Shown here piece after piece: positions 1 through 9,318 of a stretch of DNA of 64,000 nucleotides. The notes beneath the pieces are model-generated. The model was given only the letters and a program-made list of their open reading frames with translations, made no database searches and was not told the origin of the DNA. The position numbers and the translations under genes are program-made. Origin of the DNA: Luteibaculum sp964627445. Lineage in GTDB: Bacteria > Bacteroidota > Bacteroidia > Flavobacteriales_D > Luteibaculaceae. Each line of letters starts with the position of its first letter. The first letter of the stretch is position 1. The stretch is taken from assembly GCA_964627445.1 (NCBI GenBank), contig CAZVJF010000010.1, forward strand, positions 60,311 through 124,310, given 5' to 3'.

Positions 1-344
1 ACAAGCGGGGAGAAGTTGGGTTAACCTACATCTATGGTATAGGCCAGAGCCGTGCCCGTAAGATTTTGGAGATGGCTGGTGTAGACGTTAACACCAAGGT
101 GCAAGATTGGAACGATGATGAGCTTGCGAAGATTAGAGGTGCATTGAATGAGAACTTCAAAGTAGAAGGTGCACTTCGTTCTGAAATCCAACTGAATATT
201 AAAAGGTTGATGGATATCGGTTGCTACCGTGGTATTCGTCACCGTGTGGGCTTGCCGCTTAGAGGCCAGCGTACTAAAAACAACTCACGTACTCGTAAAG
301 GGAAACGTAAGACGGTTGCTAATAAGAAGAAGGCGGTTAAATAA
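1..344 (+). CDS. rpsM: 30S ribosomal protein S13 (5' end outside window)
   Basis: Small-subunit head protein that contacts the 16S rRNA and the P-site tRNA. The reading frame is open from base 3 and begins with KRGEVGLTYIYGIGQSRA, the conserved segment that normally follows about 12 N-terminal residues, so only the start is missing. The C-terminal half carries the basic RHRVGLPLRGQRTKNNSRTRKG tail motif in pieces and ends in a Lys-rich tail. It lies 21 bp upstream of rpsK and heads what is visible of the alpha operon. A TTG at base 66 is internal and not the start. Confidence 0.96.
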   Translation, partial: KRGEVGLTYIYGIGQSRARKILEMAGVDVNTKVQDWNDDELAKIRGALNENFKVEGALRSEIQLNIKRLMDIGCYRGIRHRVGLPLRGQRTKNNSRTRKGKRKTVANKKKAVK

Positions 345-365
345 GCGGAGAATATTTATTGAGTT

Positions 366-752
366 ATGGCGAAAACCAGCGCAAAAAAGAAAAAGAAAGT
401 CAAAGTGGAAGCAGCCGGACAGGCGCACATCCACTCTACTTTTAACAACATCATTATTTCTTTGTGCAATAGTGAGGGGCAGGTTATTTCTTGGAGCAGT
501 GCCGGAAAAATGGGCTTTAGAGGATCCAAGAAAAACACTCCGTTTGCAGCTCAGGTAGCGGCAGAAGAGTGTTCTAAAGAGGCGTATGAAAACGGTCTAA
601 GACGAGTTAAGGTTTTCGTTAAAGGACCAGGTGGAGGCCGCGAGTCGGCTATTCGTTCCATACACAACTCGGGAATTGAAGTAACGGAGATCGTAGATAT
701 CACTCCAATTCCACACAACGGTTGTCGTCCACCGAAAAGAAGAAGGGTTTAA
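366..752 (+). CDS. rpsK: 30S ribosomal protein S11
   Basis: Platform protein of the 30S subunit, binding 16S rRNA near the mRNA exit. The 128 residues match the family length. After a Lys-rich N-terminus there are the conserved AHIHSTFNNIIIS block, GFRGSKKNTPFAAQ, the GPGGGRESAIR loop, and the C-terminal ITPIPHNGCRPPKRRRV tail. It sits between rpsM and rpsD with gaps of 21 and 26 bp, as in the usual bacterial alpha operon. Nothing unusual is seen. Confidence 0.98.
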   Translation: MAKTSAKKKKKVKVEAAGQAHIHSTFNNIIISLCNSEGQVISWSSAGKMGFRGSKKNTPFAAQVAAEECSKEAYENGLRRVKVFVKGPGGGRESAIRSIHNSGIEVTEIVDITPIPHNGCRPPKRRRV

Positions 753-778
753 TCCAAACCGATTAAGAGCGTAGTATT

Positions 779-1384
779 ATGGCAAGATATAGAGGACCAA
801 AATCGAAGATAGCACGTAAATTCCGCGAAGCTATTTATGGACCTGATAAGGCGTTGGAACGTAAGAATTACCCTCCTGGGTTTCACGGGCCAAACAAGAG
901 AAGAGGAAAGCAATCTGAATACGCTATTCAGCTTGCAGAGAAGCAGAAAGCAAAGTACACTTACGGTATACTAGAGCGCCAGTTTGCTAACATGTTTAAA
1001 AAAGCATCGGCAAGCAAAGGAATTACCGGTGAGGTATTATTGGGAATGTGTGAATCTCGCTTAGACAATACCGTGTTTCGTTTCGGTATTGCGAACACGC
1101 GTAGACAAGCACGCCAGCTAGTTTCTCACAGACACGTAACTGTAAACGGAGAGATCGTAAACATCCCTAGCTACCAACTTAAGCCAGGAGATAAAGTATC
1201 TGTACGTGAGAAATCGAAAGCACTAGAAGCAATTACTAGTTCTTTGGAAGCCGGAAATAAAACCTTCGATTGGTTGGTTTGGGATGGAAGTAGCATGACA
1301 GGTACTTTCGTGCAAATGCCTGAGCGTACACAGATTCCAGAGAATATCAAAGAACAGCTCATAGTCGAGCTTTACTCTAAATAA
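779..1384 (+). CDS. rpsD: 30S ribosomal protein S4
   Basis: Primary 16S rRNA-binding assembly protein. It has 201 residues, the N-terminal MARYRGPKSKIARKF block without the zinc-binding cysteines found in some S4 proteins, and a central S4 RNA-binding domain (about residues 90-155: MCESRLDNTVFR, ARQLVSHRHVTVNG). It is followed by rpoA after 22 bp. In other bacteria S4 is often the autogenous repressor of this operon; no leader is visible here to test that. Confidence 0.98.
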   Translation: MARYRGPKSKIARKFREAIYGPDKALERKNYPPGFHGPNKRRGKQSEYAIQLAEKQKAKYTYGILERQFANMFKKASASKGITGEVLLGMCESRLDNTVFRFGIANTRRQARQLVSHRHVTVNGEIVNIPSYQLKPGDKVSVREKSKALEAITSSLEAGNKTFDWLVWDGSSMTGTFVQMPERTQIPENIKEQLIVELYSK

Positions 1385-1406
1385 TTTTAAAACCATACAC
1401 CGCATT

Positions 1407-2399
1407 ATGGCCATTCTAGATTTCCAGAAGCCTGACAAGGTAATTATGATACAATCGGACGACTTTCACGGTCAGTTCGAATTTAGACCCCTTGAACCAG
1501 GATATGGAATTACCATAGGTAATGCCTTGCGTAGAATCCTTCTTTCATCTTTGGAAGGATTCGCCATTACATCTTTTCGTATTGAAGGTGTAGAGCATGA
1601 GTTTAGCACCATTAAAGGTGTGGTAGAAGATGTAACCGAGATCGTTTTGAACTTAAAGCAAGTACGTTTTAAGCGTCAGATTGAATCTTCGGATGCCGAA
1701 ACGTTGAGCTTTACCGTTTCTGGTCAAGAAACTTTTACGGCTGGAGACATTGGAAAAAATACCTCTGCATTCCAAGTGCTAAACCCAGACTTGGTAATTT
1801 GCAACATGGATAAGGGCGTAAAGCTAACCATGGAAGTTACCATAGGTAAAGGTCGCGGTTACCGTCCCTCAGAAGAGAATCACATAGAAAATGCACCGAT
1901 CGGTACCATTTTCATCGATTCTATTTTTACCCCAATTCGCAATGTGAAATACAACATTGAGAACTACCGGGTAGAGCAAAAAACAGATTACGAGAAGCTG
2001 AATATCGAGTTGATTACCGATGGTTCTATTGGCCCCAAAGCAGCATTGCAGGAAGCGGCTAAGATTCTCATACACCACTTTATGTTATTCTCCGATGAGA
2101 AAATAACACTAGAGGAGCCTGAGAAAACAGAAACCGAGGAGTTTGACGAGTCTTCGCTTCACATGCGCCAGTTGCTGAAAACGAAATTGGTAGACATGGA
2201 TTTATCAGTACGTGCACTAAACTGCTTAAAAGCTGCTGATATTGAAACACTAGGAGACCTTGTTTCCTACAACCGCAACGACTTACTGAAATTTAGAAAC
2301 TTTGGTAAGAAGTCGCTTACAGAGCTAGAGGATTTAGTAGATGCTAAAGGCCTAAGCTTTGGAATGAATGTGAGCAAGTACAAATTAGATAAGGAATAA
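1407..2399 (+). CDS. rpoA: DNA-directed RNA polymerase subunit alpha
   Basis: RNA polymerase alpha subunit, 330 residues. The N-terminal assembly domain shows GNALRRILLSSLEGFAITS and the VEHEFSTIKGVVEDVTEIV block. An acidic linker around residues 230-245 leads to the C-terminal DNA/activator-binding domain from about 250 (LSVRALNCLKAADIETLGDL, FGKKSLTELED). It is placed between rpsD and rplQ with gaps of 22 and 12 bp. Full length, no anomalies. Confidence 0.98.
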   Translation: MAILDFQKPDKVIMIQSDDFHGQFEFRPLEPGYGITIGNALRRILLSSLEGFAITSFRIEGVEHEFSTIKGVVEDVTEIVLNLKQVRFKRQIESSDAETLSFTVSGQETFTAGDIGKNTSAFQVLNPDLVICNMDKGVKLTMEVTIGKGRGYRPSEENHIENAPIGTIFIDSIFTPIRNVKYNIENYRVEQKTDYEKLNIELITDGSIGPKAALQEAAKILIHHFMLFSDEKITLEEPEKTETEEFDESSLHMRQLLKTKLVDMDLSVRALNCLKAADIETLGDLVSYNRNDLLKFRNFGKKSLTELEDLVDAKGLSFGMNVSKYKLDKE

Positions 2400-2411
2400 T
2401 TAGGGAGAGCG

Positions 2412-3020
2412 ATGAGACACGGGAAGAAGGTAAATCACCTAAGCCGCAAGAGTGGACACAGAAAAGCCATGTTGGCAAATATGACTGTATCCCTTATCGA
2501 GCATAAGCGTATTACAACTACAGTGGCCAAAGCCAAAGCTTTGCGTATGTATGCAGAGCCTATCATTACTAAGGCCAAAAATGATACTACACACTCACGA
2601 AGAATCGTTTTCTCGTACCTTAAAAACAAGGACGCGGTGAATGAGCTTTTCAGAGAAGTAGCTCCTAAAATTGCCGACCGTCCAGGTGGGTACCTAAGAA
2701 TTATTAAAACAGGTGCACGTCTTGGTGATAACGCAGAAATGTGTTTGATAGAGCTGGTAGACTTTAACGAGCTGTACAGCCTAGAGAAGAAACCATCTAG
2801 CAAGAAGCGTTCGAGAAGAGGTCGTGGTGGCAAGAAGAAAACGGAAGAGACTGCTGAGAATGTAGTAGAAGCAACTGAAGTTGCAACAGAAGAGGCACCA
2901 GCCACTGAAGCACCGGCAAAAGAATCTGAGGCAGCCGCTGAGGATAAAACCGAAGCAACATCTGAGAAAAAAGCAGATGAGGCGAAGGATGCCGATGACG
3001 AAACTGAAAAGAAAGACTAG
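2412..3020 (+). CDS. rplQ: 50S ribosomal protein L17 with long acidic C-terminal extension
   Basis: The core (about residues 1-125) is a standard L17: MRHGKKVNHLSRKSGHRKAML at the start, the AEPIITKAKNDTTHSRR region, and GYLRIIKTGARLGDNAEMCLIEL. It is followed by a Lys/Arg patch (about 127-145) and then about 55 residues made almost only of Glu, Ala, Lys, Thr and Asp. Total 202 residues against about 120 in many bacteria. Such tails are common in L17 of Bacteroidota. It is the last gene of the alpha operon; a strong intrinsic terminator follows 21 bp after the stop. Confidence 0.97.
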   Translation: MRHGKKVNHLSRKSGHRKAMLANMTVSLIEHKRITTTVAKAKALRMYAEPIITKAKNDTTHSRRIVFSYLKNKDAVNELFREVAPKIADRPGGYLRIIKTGARLGDNAEMCLIELVDFNELYSLEKKPSSKKRSRRGRGGKKKTEETAENVVEATEVATEEAPATEAPAKESEAAAEDKTEATSEKKADEAKDADDETEKKD

Positions 3021-3041
3021 ATTGTTAAATTACTGTTAACG

Positions 3042-3077
3042 AAAAAGGGGTATTGTATTCACAATATCCCTTTTTTT
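3042..3077 (+). terminator. Intrinsic terminator of the alpha operon
   Basis: Bases 3047-3056 pair with 3061-3070 (one G-T pair) around a 4-base ATTC loop. The stem is extended by five A-T pairs into a run of seven T (3071-3077). It closes the ribosomal operon and separates it from carA. Confidence 0.9.
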
Positions 3078-3088
3078 GTACCCAGATT

Positions 3089-4186
3089 ATGACAAAGGAT
3101 TTTAACGCAATACTGCTACTTGCAGACGGAACGGTTTTTAAAGGCAATGCCGCTGGTGCTATAGGTACAACCACCGGAGAAATTTGCTTTAACACGGGAA
3201 TGACCGGTTATCAGGAAATCTTTACAGACCCATCTTATTACGGGCAAATTATGGTTACGGCAACGGCTCATATCGGAAACTACGGAGTGGCCGAAGACGA
3301 TGTTGAGTCGGATGCCTATAAGATTGCCGGGTTGGTATGTAAAAATTTCTCTTTGCACCACAGTAGGCCAGCAGCCAAATCGGGCTTAGATGCCGATTTT
3401 AAAAAGGAAGGTGTTGTTGGAATTTGCGATGTAGATACCCGTGCCATTGTGCGTCATATTCGCAAAGCAGGGGCAATGAATGCAGTAATTTCTTCAGATG
3501 GAAAGTCCTTAGAGGAACTACAGGAAATCCTTAAGAATACACCCTCTATGGATGGTTTGGAGTTGGCTTCCAAAGTTTCCACTCAAGATACATACTCGGT
3601 AATGCCAGAGGAAAGCCCACAATACAAGGTGGCTTGCATGGATTACGGAGTAAAGAAAAATATCGTACGATGCTTAGCCGAACGCGGTTGTCAGGTAGAT
3701 GTATATCCACACAACACGAAGGCGGCCGATATCTTGGCTGGGAACTATGATGGTATAATGCTTTCAAACGGACCTGGCGATCCCAGCGTAATGGCAGATG
3801 AAATAGCGGAGGTAAAGGCCATGGTGGCTTCTGGATTACCCATTTTTGGAATTTGTTTGGGCCATCAGTTGCTAGCGTTGAGCTACGGCCTGCAAACCGA
3901 AAAAATGAAGTTTGGTCATCGCGGAATCAATCACCCGATACATAATCTTAAGACGGGAAAAAGCGAAATAACATCACAAAATCACGGTTTTGTGGTAAGT
4001 CGTAGTTCATTAGAAGGGCGTGATGATTTGGAACTAAGCCACGTACATTTGAATGATGATACCCTGGCTGGAATTAGCGTTGTAGGTAAACCCATTTTCT
4101 CGGTGCAGTTCCACCCAGAATCTTCTCCGGGACCGCACGATTCGCGCTATCTTTTTGATGCATTCATAGACAACATGAAAAAGTAA
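3089..4186 (+). CDS. carA: Carbamoyl-phosphate synthase small (glutaminase) subunit
   Basis: Hydrolyses glutamine and passes ammonia to CarB for carbamoyl phosphate, feeding arginine and pyrimidine synthesis. The N-terminal CarA domain includes TGEICFNTGMTGYQEI; the C-terminal class I glutamine amidotransferase domain has the nucleophile Cys in FGICLGHQLLALS and the His-Pro-Glu of FHPESSPGP. The ATG at 3089 (MTKDFNAILLL) is preferred: an upstream in-frame TTG at 3053 lies inside the terminator stem. The protein is then 365 residues. carB is not nearby. eno follows after 4 bp, so the two are probably cotranscribed. Confidence 0.96.
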   Translation: MTKDFNAILLLADGTVFKGNAAGAIGTTTGEICFNTGMTGYQEIFTDPSYYGQIMVTATAHIGNYGVAEDDVESDAYKIAGLVCKNFSLHHSRPAAKSGLDADFKKEGVVGICDVDTRAIVRHIRKAGAMNAVISSDGKSLEELQEILKNTPSMDGLELASKVSTQDTYSVMPEESPQYKVACMDYGVKKNIVRCLAERGCQVDVYPHNTKAADILAGNYDGIMLSNGPGDPSVMADEIAEVKAMVASGLPIFGICLGHQLLALSYGLQTEKMKFGHRGINHPIHNLKTGKSEITSQNHGFVVSRSSLEGRDDLELSHVHLNDDTLAGISVVGKPIFSVQFHPESSPGPHDSRYLFDAFIDNMKK

Positions 4187-4190
4187 TACC

Positions 4191-5468
4191 ATGACATACA
4201 TAAACAAGGTAATTGGTAGACAAATTTTAGATTCAAGAGGAAATCCCACAGTAGAAGTAGATGTGTGGACAGACTCTGGAATTTTAGGTCGTGCAGCGGT
4301 ACCATCTGGTGCTTCTACAGGAAAATATGAAGCCGTAGAGTTACGCGATGGTGAAGCGGATGTTTACATGGGAAAAGGCGTTACACAAGCCGTTAAAAAC
4401 ATCAATACCAAGATTGCAGATGCGCTACAAGGGCATTACGTAATCGATCAGGCCGGCATTGACAGTCTTATGCTGGAAATGGACGGTACCGATAACAAAT
4501 CCAAACTGGGTGCCAATGCTATTTTGGGTGTTTCTATGGCCGTAGCCAAGGCCGCAGCTGCCGAAACGCAACAGCCGCTTTACCGCTACATCGGGGGGAC
4601 CCATGCACGTACGCTTCCCGTACCCATGATGAATATCTTAAATGGAGGAGCCCATGCGGATAATCCTATCGATATTCAAGAGTTTATGATCATGCCTTTT
4701 GGTGCAGAGCGCTTTAGCGATGCACTCCGTATGGGAACCGAAGTTTTTCATACCCTGAAAAAAGTACTCAAGGATAAAGGCCTCTCTACCAACGTAGGAG
4801 ATGAGGGCGGATTTGCTCCCAATTTATCTTCCAACCAAGAAGCTATAGAAGTCGTTATCCAGGCTATAGAAAAGGCGGGATACCGAGCGGGTGAAGATAT
4901 TTACATTGCTCTAGATGCTGCATCATCGGAGTTCTACAAAGACGGCAAGTACCGCTTTGCAGCTTCTGGTGAATCGTTTACCTCATCAGAAATGGCTGGG
5001 TACTGGAAAGATTGGGTAAATAAATACCCTATTGTAAGTATTGAAGACGGCTTAGACGAAGACGATTGGAGCGGTTGGAAGGAACTTACAGCTGCCGTTG
5101 GAGATCGTTGTCAACTGGTGGGCGATGATTTATTTGTTACCAACTCAATACGTTTGCAACAAGGCATCGATACGCAAGCCGCCAATGCTATCTTGGTTAA
5201 AGTAAACCAAATAGGTTCATTAACCGAAACCGTAGCCGCAGTAGATTTGGCACACAGAAACCGCTTTAACTCCGTTATGAGCCACCGTTCTGGGGAGACC
5301 GAAGACAATACCATAGCCGACCTGGCAGTAGCGCTAAACTGTGGACAAATTAAAACGGGGTCTGCATCGCGCTCAGATCGTATTGCTAAGTACAATCAAC
5401 TTCTGCGTATCGAGGAAGATCTGGGTACGCTAGCGTATTATCCCGGAAAAGAGTTCCGCTACTTGTAG
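4191..5468 (+). CDS. eno: Enolase (phosphopyruvate hydratase)
   Basis: Converts 2-phosphoglycerate to phosphoenolpyruvate in glycolysis and gluconeogenesis. It has 425 residues, the usual length. The N-terminus IGRQILDSRGNPTVEVDV, the VPSGASTG loop, and the signature ILVKVNQIGSLTET with the catalytic Lys are present, followed by MSHRSGETED. It is 4 bp downstream of carA and is followed 23 bp later by a strong terminator. Confidence 0.98.
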   Translation: MTYINKVIGRQILDSRGNPTVEVDVWTDSGILGRAAVPSGASTGKYEAVELRDGEADVYMGKGVTQAVKNINTKIADALQGHYVIDQAGIDSLMLEMDGTDNKSKLGANAILGVSMAVAKAAAAETQQPLYRYIGGTHARTLPVPMMNILNGGAHADNPIDIQEFMIMPFGAERFSDALRMGTEVFHTLKKVLKDKGLSTNVGDEGGFAPNLSSNQEAIEVVIQAIEKAGYRAGEDIYIALDAASSEFYKDGKYRFAASGESFTSSEMAGYWKDWVNKYPIVSIEDGLDEDDWSGWKELTAAVGDRCQLVGDDLFVTNSIRLQQGIDTQAANAILVKVNQIGSLTETVAAVDLAHRNRFNSVMSHRSGETEDNTIADLAVALNCGQIKTGSASRSDRIAKYNQLLRIEEDLGTLAYYPGKEFRYL

Positions 5469-5491
5469 TATCTCATGAAAATCCAATGTAG

Positions 5492-5518
5492 AGCCCGGTG
5501 AAAACCGGGCTTTTTTTT
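5492..5518 (+). terminator. Intrinsic terminator after eno
   Basis: Perfect 8-bp stem AGCCCGGT / ACCGGGCT (5492-5499 with 5504-5511), GAAA tetraloop, then a run of eight T. It ends the carA-eno transcript. Confidence 0.93.
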
Positions 5519-5750
5519 GTTAAAATTTCCATTCTATTCTACTTTTTTGAGAATCCTACATTTCTAGTTGCAGCAGTAATAGTGCCTCAATACCTCAAAA
5601 ACAGGCCAATAAATCCAAGAAGGGCCAAAAAAACGTAGCTATATAATGCAATACGTGGCAGAATGCACTTTAATATGATTCTGTGTGAGTATTAAAATTG
5701 GAATGCTAAATTTTAAAGAGTAAATTGCCGCATCTTTTTAGGAATGTAAG

Positions 5751-7298
5751 ATGAAACCATCAACCGAACTTTTTGACCTCATTAAAAGCCTTACCAAATC
5801 AGAGAAAAGGTTTTTTAAACTGTCTTCCTCTTTGCAGTCAGGAGAGAAAAATTACTTGAAGATTTTCGATACCATAGAAAAGCAAGAGGAGTATGATGAG
5901 GAAGCTATTAAGGACGCGTACAAAAACGAGACCTTCATCAAGCATTTCCCCTCAGAGAAGAATCACTTGTACAAGCTTATTCTTAAAAGCCTGCGCTCGT
6001 ATCATGCCGATAACTCAGCTGCCTCGCAGTTAAAGCAAGAGATTAAAAACATAGAACTCCTATTCCGCAAGGCTTTATTTAAGGAGTGCGGTAAGTTTTT
6101 AAAACGCGCTAAGAAAATAGCCTACAAAAACGAGAAGTTCTATTATCTCATAGACCTGATTGCTTGGGAGAAAATGCTCTTAGATGAGGCATTTGAAATG
6201 GGCGACTTCGATCAAGACTTGAATGCTTTACTCAATGAGGAAAACGCTATCATTGAGAAACTGAAGAACTTAGTAGAGTATCAAGTACTGCACTCAAAAA
6301 TCAATTATCTCTTCCGTTTAGGAGGGTTTATCAAAAGCGAGCGCGAGCGCGAAATGGTAGACGAAATTTCGCATCATCCGCTCATTAAAGATTCCTCCAT
6401 GGCCTTATCCACGCGGGCCCGCTCTATTTGCTACTATGTGCGTGGTTTTTGCTGTCAGGCCTACCGCGATACCGAAGGAAGCGTAAGGAACTTTGAGCTG
6501 TCCATTGAGATTCTCGATGAAAACCCGACCATAAAAGAGGATTTACCAAAACGCTACATCCGCTCGGTTACCAACGTTATTTATGGTTACATCCGCAAGA
6601 AGGACTATGTGCGTGCCAAAAGCCACATCGATGTATTGGCCAACCTAGGCAAGCAAACCGGCTTTGATACCATAGATGTAAGTATCTTAATCTTCTTCTC
6701 GCACAGCATGACCAACATGCTTTTCCTCAACCGCCAGGGCTTATACGCGGAAGCGGTAGAGTTAGCCGCCAAAGTAGGCGAGCAAATAGAGGAAATGGGC
6801 GATAAGCTGAATAAGGAAAAAGTATTGCTCCTCAGCTATATCATCAGCTATATCTATTTTGGATATGGCGATTACAAGCAGTCGCTATTCTGGATAAATC
6901 GGGTACTTAACGACAATGAGAACACCCTGCGCCAGGATATCTTCTCCTACGCGCGGATCTTTAATCTCATTATCCACTACGAGCTTAAAAACTACGATTT
7001 ACTGGAGTACATTATTAAATCGACCAACCGCTATCTCAACAAAAAACCGCAGAACTTCGAGGTGGAAACGACCTTGGTAGATTACATTAAGCGGTTAAGT
7101 AAAACCAAGAAAGCCGAGGATAAAATAGAACTCTTCAAGGAGTTATCTGCGGCTTTGGAAGATATCTTCGATAACCCTGCAGATCGCGTAATTCTTGAGT
7201 ACGTAGACTTTAGATCCTGGATTAAAAGTAAAATAGACGATGTTCCTTTTGCCCAACTGGTGCAAGAACGCGGACAAAAGAAAAAATCTAGATCTTAA
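5751..7298 (+). CDS. Helical-repeat protein of unknown function
   Basis: A 515-residue, nearly all-helical, charged protein with no signal peptide and no membrane segment, so probably cytoplasmic. The N-terminus (LFDLIKSLTKSEKRFFKLS) resembles a Bacteroidota family usually left as hypothetical. The central part (about 200-420) has spaced aromatic/alanine patterns consistent with TPR-like helical hairpins, for example around AEAVELAAKVGEQIEEMGD, but I could not define clean 34-residue units. No catalytic motif is seen. The 282 bp upstream is AT-rich, with no promoter I can assign. The 3' end overlaps the convergent gene by 11 bp. Confidence 0.85.
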   Translation: MKPSTELFDLIKSLTKSEKRFFKLSSSLQSGEKNYLKIFDTIEKQEEYDEEAIKDAYKNETFIKHFPSEKNHLYKLILKSLRSYHADNSAASQLKQEIKNIELLFRKALFKECGKFLKRAKKIAYKNEKFYYLIDLIAWEKMLLDEAFEMGDFDQDLNALLNEENAIIEKLKNLVEYQVLHSKINYLFRLGGFIKSEREREMVDEISHHPLIKDSSMALSTRARSICYYVRGFCCQAYRDTEGSVRNFELSIEILDENPTIKEDLPKRYIRSVTNVIYGYIRKKDYVRAKSHIDVLANLGKQTGFDTIDVSILIFFSHSMTNMLFLNRQGLYAEAVELAAKVGEQIEEMGDKLNKEKVLLLSYIISYIYFGYGDYKQSLFWINRVLNDNENTLRQDIFSYARIFNLIIHYELKNYDLLEYIIKSTNRYLNKKPQNFEVETTLVDYIKRLSKTKKAEDKIELFKELSAALEDIFDNPADRVILEYVDFRSWIKSKIDDVPFAQLVQERGQKKKSRS

Positions 7299-9318
7299 AT
7301 CGTACCATCAGGGCAATTTCAGGATCTGAGTTGCCTTCAATGCGGTTGTTACCGCTACTGATAGTATTGCGATCTTGGTATACCCAATTGGCATACCGTA
7401 TCCAGGCAGTTAGCTTGTAACTTATGTTGTAGCGTACCTTGGCGTAGTAACGCATTCCCTTGCCCGCATAGGGTGGAATAGAGAAGGTGTACAGCAAATC
7501 GTTTTCGTAGGCGTATACGCGTTCGTTGTAGCTGTCTGTGTCAAACCAGGCTATTCGCATTACGGCATCAAAGGGCAATTCCTTGGGCTTATACACCAGA
7601 TCTTGGTAAAATAAACGCCCGGTTTGTAATCCATCAAAATCAGCTTCATTCAGTAGCCACTCTATGCGGTAGCGCAAGCTCCACTCCTTACTTACCCGCA
7701 TGTCGGTGTGCAGCCTCAAGTTGGTGCGGTACTGGTTTTGAAGCTGGGCAAAGCGCTCACTTTCAGTAGCAGTATATTCGGTAGGATCTATGCGATGCCG
7801 TATCCTACCATAAACGGTAATGTTTCTCTTTCGGTAATACTTCAGCTGGAAAAAAAAGTCGCGGTCTAAGGTACGCGCAGTGCTGCGTGTATCTGGACCG
7901 AGGTTGGTTTGTTGGTCAATATAAATGTTGGTAATCCAGCGTTTATTAACGAAGTACTCAAACCCAGTGTAAATACCTTGTTCATTATTGCCGCGGCCAT
8001 ATCCGGTAAAAGGAAGTCCAGATAGGTTGTTCCAGTTGTCGGGCAAATACCGGTAAAGGGCACCAAAATTTAACTTGGGGTGCAAACTAAACAAGCCCCC
8101 CTGTACCACTGCCGTTTTTTGGTTTACCAAGTGGCGATTTATTTCTCCAAATACCAAGCCTCTGTTTAGTGTCCATTCATAGTAAAGCCCTATCAGGCTA
8201 CTGTGGGGCACGTTAAGTTCCTGGCCGTCTTTGTGGTGCCGTTGGTGACTGGCGAAGGCGGTTCCTATGGTCAGCCGGTTAAATTGTTTTTCTAGTGCGG
8301 CTAGGTAACTGTGCGTTTTGCTTTGATTGCGCACAGCTATTTCACTGGCGGTGCGGTGCAACCCACTGATGGGAAAACTACGCACGTTGCCCAGACTATC
8401 AATCCGTGCATCTCTGGGAGCAAAAGAGGCAGCCAAACTCAGCTCCCAGCCGTTTTTGCCAAAGGTGGCAGCTGCACCACGATAAAACAGATTCTCGGAT
8501 ACACTGGTGCTCGGTCGTATTTTCCTACCCGTACGGTGAATGGTTGCAATGTCGGAGGACTTAGAAAAAGCAAAGGAAGGCCCCACGGTAAGGTCTTGCC
8601 CAGCACGAAACTGAAAATCGCCTACTACCCACGATTTTAGCCAGCCATTTCCTCCTTCTACAAAAACATGGCCGGTTAAAAACTCGGGGTTCCCATTCGT
8701 TAAAAAGGTTTCGCCAGGGTCTTTGTCAAACAACAGCGCTGCCGAAAATTTGCGAGCTTTGGTAATGCGAAAACGACCGTAGGTACGCCATGGAGAACCA
8801 GCATAGGGAGTTTCATTGTTGCTGTTGGGTGCAAACCCAGGCTTGTCACGCAAATCGCGTCTAAAACTCACCGTTGCCGTTTTATTGGCGTCTGCAATGG
8901 CTGTTCTCAGATTACTTTTGCCCACCACAGCCGTTTCTTCTAGCGTTGCAAACAGTTGCAAGAGCTTTACCTCGCGCTGCGAAATACCATCCACCCGCAA
9001 CACATCCTGCCAATTTATAAATGCACCATAGCTTTTGCGGTATTCCAAGAGCTTGCGCTTTTGGATGGGGTTTAGTAGGATAAAATCCTGTAGCTCACGG
9101 GCCGTACACGCGTTTAAGTTTATTGGGTTTCGGTAGTAGTCGCCCAAAATTTGGTAGATATACTCTGCATCTTGAAGCGTTTCTTGGTCTCCCTCGTTTA
9201 ACAACTCCAGGGCCTCGCCATAGGCTTGTTCAAAATCTTCGGACCCTACCTGTGCATTCATAAAGTGGGCACAGCAGAGAAGGGAAAGGGACATGATATA
9301 GCGCGAGAACTTATTCAA
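7288..9318 (-). CDS. Secreted helix-hairpin-helix / outer-membrane beta-barrel protein
   Basis: 676 residues. An N-terminal signal peptide (MNKFSRYIMSLSLLCCAHFMNAQ) is followed by a ComEA-like HhH region at about 65-125 (INLNACTARELQDFILLNP, YGAFINWQDVLRVDGIS). From about 140 to the end there are alternating polar/aromatic strands typical of an outer-membrane barrel, ending in ALMVRFKI. HhH motifs usually bind DNA; here the signal peptide and barrel make the cell surface more likely, and the ligand is unknown. It overlaps the upstream barrel gene by 8 bp, so the two are probably cotranscribed, and meets the opposite gene tail to tail. Confidence 0.85.
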   Translation of the reverse strand: MNKFSRYIMSLSLLCCAHFMNAQVGSEDFEQAYGEALELLNEGDQETLQDAEYIYQILGDYYRNPINLNACTARELQDFILLNPIQKRKLLEYRKSYGAFINWQDVLRVDGISQREVKLLQLFATLEETAVVGKSNLRTAIADANKTATVSFRRDLRDKPGFAPNSNNETPYAGSPWRTYGRFRITKARKFSAALLFDKDPGETFLTNGNPEFLTGHVFVEGGNGWLKSWVVGDFQFRAGQDLTVGPSFAFSKSSDIATIHRTGRKIRPSTSVSENLFYRGAAATFGKNGWELSLAASFAPRDARIDSLGNVRSFPISGLHRTASEIAVRNQSKTHSYLAALEKQFNRLTIGTAFASHQRHHKDGQELNVPHSSLIGLYYEWTLNRGLVFGEINRHLVNQKTAVVQGGLFSLHPKLNFGALYRYLPDNWNNLSGLPFTGYGRGNNEQGIYTGFEYFVNKRWITNIYIDQQTNLGPDTRSTARTLDRDFFFQLKYYRKRNITVYGRIRHRIDPTEYTATESERFAQLQNQYRTNLRLHTDMRVSKEWSLRYRIEWLLNEADFDGLQTGRLFYQDLVYKPKELPFDAVMRIAWFDTDSYNERVYAYENDLLYTFSIPPYAGKGMRYYAKVRYNISYKLTAWIRYANWVYQDRNTISSGNNRIEGNSDPEIALMVRFKI

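Noticed and set aside
2435..2905. Open frame of 156 codons on the minus strand over rplQ
   Set aside because: Shadow of rplQ, low complexity, no start context; the plus-strand protein is a clear L17.
3053..3088. Earlier TTG start for carA
   Set aside because: It lies within the stem of the alpha-operon terminator; the ATG at 3089 fits the family N-terminus.
5595..5690. Minus-strand hydrophobic frame (IALYSYVFLALLGFIGLF) between eno and the next gene
   Set aside because: No ATG, GTG or TTG start and no ribosome site; an AT-rich gap can give a hydrophobic frame by chance.
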